From assembly GCA_009783265.1 (NCBI GenBank), contig WRHM01000003.1:151863-215862 (forward strand): a stretch of 64,000 nt of DNA, read 5' to 3'. Both the position numbers and the translations under genes were made by a program. Shown here in pieces: positions 62,768 to 64,000 of this stretch. Each line of letters begins with the position of its first letter. Positions within the stretch are counted from its first letter, which is position 1. The notes below the pieces were generated by a model, which saw only the letters and a list, made by a program, of their open reading frames with translations, searched no databases and was not told where the DNA came from. Source of the DNA: Oscillospiraceae bacterium. Lineage in GTDB: Bacteria > Bacillota > Clostridia > Oscillospirales > WRJC01.

Positions 62768-63802
62768 TTATTTCACCGCATTCTCCTCGACATACCTATC
62801 CCACATAGTCAGTCTTTCTCTGATAAGCGCAGGAACATTCACCTTGTACGGGCACTTATCTACACATGCACAGCATTCAACACAATTCCTTGCGTTTTCC
62901 ATGACTTGCCCCGCCATATTAAAAGCTCTGCTATATGGCATACGTTTCATAAAACTCTCGATATTGAGAACGGTGCTGATGTGGATTTTCTGCGGACATG
63001 ACTGACAATACTCGCATCGGTGACACCAATGGTCTCCAAGTTCTGTTTTCACTTTTTCTATCTCCGCCGCGTCATTTGTAGTAAATCCCTCTTTCGATTC
63101 CGCTATACGAACAATTTCTTCCATTTCCGACAGTTTCTCTATACCGGGGTCCGGCACTATGCTGTCAAACTGAGATAAATATTTGATTGAAAGTTTCGCG
63201 TTGCTCAACAGACCGCCGCCGAACGGCTTCATTGCGATAAATCCCATATCTAACTCTTTGGCAAGAGGTATGGCTTCTTTCGCCACGTCGTCATCTATAT
63301 AGTTGAACGGCAACTGCACAACCGCGAATTTACCCTTGCGCATTATCTGTATAGACAACGGAATACTGTGGCTCGAAAACGCGGGGAATCGAACTTTACC
63401 CTGCCGTATTGCCTCAACCAATCCCTCGTATGCACCGCCATCGTCAAACACAGCGTTATATGTTTCGACTGACGATACGCCGTGAAGCTGATATATGTCT
63501 ATATAATCTACACCAAGCCGCGACAAAGACAAATCAACGTGTTCCAGAAATGTCTTTTTGTCACGCGCTCCCGATTTCGATGCTATGACAAGACTTTCTC
63601 GCGGCCTACCTTTGATAGCAATTCCGATTTTTTCCTCGCTGTCAGTATAACCGTTGGCGGTGTCTATGAAATTCACGCCAAGGCTGATTACTCCGCGAAC
63701 TACTTCAACAGCGTCCGCAACGCTTAACCGTTGTATGGGTATTCCGCCGAACGCAATCTTGCTGACAAATAATCCTGTTTTCCCGAAATGTACTTTTTCC
63801 AT
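62768..63802 (-). CDS. Aldo/keto reductase with C-terminal Fe-S cysteine clusters
   Basis: The 344-aa product has the aldo/keto reductase barrel with FIDTANGYTDSEEKIG (catalytic Asp and Tyr), VIASKSGARD (Lys) and DIYQLHGVSS (His). The C-terminal part (about 255-330) has two cysteine clusters, CHRCEYCQSCP and CVECCACVDKCP, like ferredoxin-linked members of this group in anaerobes. It probably reduces aldehydes or ketones with NAD(P)H, coupled to Fe-S electron transfer. It starts 15 nt upstream of the ParB-like gene but is most likely chromosomal or cargo. Confidence 0.9.
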   Translation of the reverse strand: MEKVHFGKTGLFVSKIAFGGIPIQRLSVADAVEVVRGVISLGVNFIDTANGYTDSEEKIGIAIKGRPRESLVIASKSGARDKKTFLEHVDLSLSRLGVDYIDIYQLHGVSSVETYNAVFDDGGAYEGLVEAIRQGKVRFPAFSSHSIPLSIQIMRKGKFAVVQLPFNYIDDDVAKEAIPLAKELDMGFIAMKPFGGGLLSNAKLSIKYLSQFDSIVPDPGIEKLSEMEEIVRIAESKEGFTTNDAAEIEKVKTELGDHWCHRCEYCQSCPQKIHISTVLNIESFMKRMPYSRAFNMAGQVMENARNCVECCACVDKCPYKVNVPALIRERLTMWDRYVEENAVK

Positions 63803-63882
63803 AGTGCAATCTCCTTCGTAATTTTATTATATCATCATAGTGTCCCCGTCTCATTTTGTTTTTGATTTTTTTACAATTATAG

Positions 63883-64000
63883 TTAAATAAGTTTAAAAGA
63901 GTCTGAAATAGCAAGGTCGAGAGAATCGAATTGAGAAATGACTTTTTTGAGCCTGCGTTTAAGCCAAGACCAAAAATTCTCAATGAGATTGAGTTCAGGC
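63883..64000 (-). CDS. C-terminal end of an IS630-type DDE transposase (cut by window edge)
   Basis: Reading the minus strand in the frame that stops at 63883-63885 gives PELNLIENFWSWLKRRLKKV...FDSLDLAISDSFKLI. PELNxIE(N/R)FW contains the last catalytic Glu of the IS630/Tc1-mariner superfamily DDE domain. Only 39 codons lie inside the window. The gap to the aldo/keto reductase start, about 80 nt, may hold the insertion sequence end; no inverted repeat could be fixed. Confidence 0.75.
   Translation of the reverse strand, partial: PELNLIENFWSWLKRRLKKVISQFDSLDLAISDSFKLI

Noticed and set aside
1..64000. CRISPR arrays, rRNA genes, tmRNA or T-box leaders
   Set aside because: No regularly spaced direct repeats, rRNA-like segments, tmRNA ends or T-box motifs were found by reading; only one tRNA gene was identified.

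Overview
The window looks like part of the chromosome of an uncultured, AT-rich, Gram-positive anaerobe of the class Clostridia. The basis is conserved Firmicutes gene order (plsX-rnc-smc-ftsY; rdgB-yhbY-nadD-yqeK-LCP-rsfS; dprA-topA-trmFO; yybS-gdpP-rplI-dnaB; tilS-hpt-ftsH), frequent GTG/TTG starts with strong Shine-Dalgarno sites, sigma-A type promoters, and a two-subunit glycine decarboxylase (gcvPA/gcvPB). No species can be named from the sequence alone.

Layout. (1) 1-22.9 kb: after the 3' end of a GH127 arabinofuranosidase-like gene, a long, almost entirely minus-strand housekeeping array runs from secD (22.9 kb) down to rsfS (0.6 kb). It covers secretion, rRNA/tRNA modification, DNA uptake and topology, phospholipid synthesis, chromosome condensation, SRP targeting and NAD synthesis. 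Three accessory cassettes interrupt it without breaking the reading direction: a HicA/DUF1902 toxin-antitoxin (16.5-16.95 kb), a MazF-type toxin fused to a cysteine-rich domain with its antitoxin (14.1-14.9 kb), and a putative restriction-modification pair (4.8-6.5 kb). trmFO appears to lack any ATG/GTG/TTG start. An Elp3-like radical SAM gene carries an in-frame palindromic repeat.
(2) 23-38.3 kb: a NatAB-like ABC exporter behind a promoter and a large inverted repeat, gpmI on the minus strand, then a plus-strand core run of yybS, gdpP, rplI, dnaB, tilS, hpt and ftsH. A GNAT gene and a possible restriction-nuclease relative sit between gdpP and rplI.
(3) 38.4-47.8 kb: carbohydrate-oriented accessory genes separated by large palindromic repeats. 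These are a SIS-HAD fusion, a deoxyhypusine-synthase-like protein and a PfkB/HldE-like kinase (an uncharacterised three-gene sugar-phosphate cluster), a lipoprotein, a KDPG aldolase-VOC fusion, a PIN toxin-antitoxin pair, 2-keto-3-deoxygluconate kinase and a nitrilase-family amidohydrolase. The kinase and aldolase together convert KDG to pyruvate plus glyceraldehyde-3-phosphate.
(4) 47.8-54.3 kb: a solute-binding lipoprotein gene divergent from the glycine cleavage operon gcvT-H-PA-PB, then tRNA-Ser(GCU).
(5) 54.3-64 kb: a probable integrated mobile element beside the tRNA. It has a large serine recombinase, a small TnpW-like ORF, a D5-primase-like protein with a degraded P-loop, several unrecognised proteins, iteron-like TTGCC inverted repeats and a ParB-like protein with an apparent C-terminal frameshift. 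An Fe-S aldo/keto reductase and the edge of an IS630-type transposase follow.

Most promising for novelty: the SIS-HAD/DHS-like/PfkB cluster; the modular palindromic repeat family, one copy of which is translated inside a protein; the iteron/ParB-like/unknown-protein region of the mobile element; and the MazF-cysteine-domain fusion.
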